A stretch of DNA of 64,000 bases from Mastigias papua (lineage: Eukaryota; Cnidaria; Scyphozoa; Rhizostomeae; Mastigiidae): the NCBI GenBank assembly GCA_964019165.1, contig OZ025283.1, positions 11,226,563 through 11,290,562 of the forward strand, in the 5' to 3' direction. Made by a program: the position numbers and the translations under genes. Position 1 is the first letter of the stretch. Each line of letters opens with the position of its first letter. The notes beneath the pieces were generated by a model. It ran no database searches. It was given only the letters and a program-made list of their open reading frames with translations, and was not told the DNA's origin. Below are positions 63,155-64,000 of the stretch, piece after piece.

Positions 63155-63555
63155 AACTAATTTATAAGGAACCTACATATAGAATGGCGAAATATCTAAA
63201 GAACTTATACTACTAAAGAAAAATTCCCTCAAGAGCTTTTCAACTTGAAAATTTTTTTTAACACCAAACAATCAAGAATTAGGATTTCCTTCCATTTACA
63301 GCCAAAGCCCTCATATATTGTTTGCTATACTTGTGCGAAGTCCTTCATTCTTCATTGATCTTAAATTATAGCCAAAATTAAAGGCAAAATCCAAGATTTC
63401 ACTGTTTTCCTTGCGTCTTTACCATTTTTATACTCTAATTGTGCGCTGAAAATTAAGGAACTGTTAAGGAACGTTTAGTACTGCAATTTGATGATGGAGA
63501 TCCAAAAATAAGGAACTTTGGAACTAGATCTTGAGCTAGGCTCCTTATAAAAAAA
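63155..63555. mobile_element. Dispersed MITE-like family, copy C
   Basis: Starts TTATAAGGAACCTACATATA and ends GAGCTAGGCTCCTTATAAAA, so the terminal inverted repeat TTATAAGGA-CCTA is clear here. Interior is AT-rich and non-coding, about 400 bp. Confidence 0.7.
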
Positions 63556-64000
63556 GCGTGTAGTAAGATTTGCTTGGAAAATGGTCACCTTGTAGCAGTG
63601 CTTTAAGCAGGTAGTTGTAACATCAGCTCCTAAACCTTTTGATTTGTAAATACTTCATGACTCTAAATAAATAGCATCGGGAAACTTTTATCCGATCCTT
63701 TAACGGTGGTTTGTCATACGGCCGGAGTTCAAGCATACCCTGGTAGAGTCTGGTTAACCTACACGATTACAGTTGTATCCATTTACGCCGATCAGAGGGA
63801 GAATAACCCTACAAGTATTCAAGTCTCCATTATTAAAATCCCTTGAAACTCAAAACTACGAAGTGGAAACGAATTAAAGAAATAAGCCCATTATCAAAAT
63901 GAACTTTCGAACTAATTATTTAAATTTAGAGCAAAAATCTACGCACTTTCCGCAACCTTCTCATAAAACGCATGGATTCTCCTGGATGATATATTAAAAA
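63556..64000. other. Right edge of window, no supported feature
   Basis: AT-rich, no frame of note. Confidence 0.4.

Overview
This is a eukaryotic, almost certainly animal, genomic window. The reasons are spliced genes with GT-AG introns (a SHOC2-type leucine-rich-repeat gene and a TYW2/TRMT12 tRNA methyltransferase), very long dinucleotide microsatellites, and a dense mixture of DNA transposons (PIF/Harbinger, P-element-like, mariner-type and other MITEs). Base composition is AT-rich. An invertebrate, perhaps an early-branching one such as a sponge or cnidarian, fits the transposon mix, but the species cannot be fixed from sequence alone.

Layout. 1-2.5 kb: part of a PIF/Harbinger transposon (end of its accessory Myb/SANT-type protein, and a transposase on the minus strand broken by one stop codon). 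It lies just 5' of the first visible SHOC2 exon and so probably sits in a SHOC2 intron. 2.57-5.01 kb: the last four exons of SHOC2, with introns full of GA, GT and CA microsatellites. 5-9.1 kb: intergenic DNA with small foldback or MITE-like elements. 9.4-28.6 kb: the most striking region. A near-perfect inverted repeat with arms of about 1.75 kb surrounds a 0.9-kb spacer. It is flanked on the left by a few reversed monomers and on the right by a 13-kb array of a roughly 107-bp satellite. Each full monomer carries two adjacent 14-bp perfect dyads, and monomer subtypes form higher-order repeats.

29.5-31.7 kb: an intronless gene for a 709-residue coiled-coil protein ending in a CX2CX5CX2C motif, unrecognised. 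33.1-33.4 kb: a mariner-type MITE. 35.4-38.2 kb: the three-exon TYW2 gene. 38.9-41.2 kb: a P-element-like transposon with long terminal inverted repeats and a perfect 8-bp target duplication, but a truncated transposase. 45.7-47.1 kb: a 464-residue protein with C-terminal ankyrin repeats. 42-64 kb otherwise holds MITE copies (including a dispersed family with ends like AAGGAACCTA), tandem minisatellites, four long (TA)n tracts and much unassigned DNA.

The host genes (SHOC2, coiled-coil gene, TYW2, ankyrin gene) are unrelated in function and do not form an operon-like group. The biology of interest is in the repeat architecture: the mirrored satellite/inverted-repeat block and the recently mobile P-like element.
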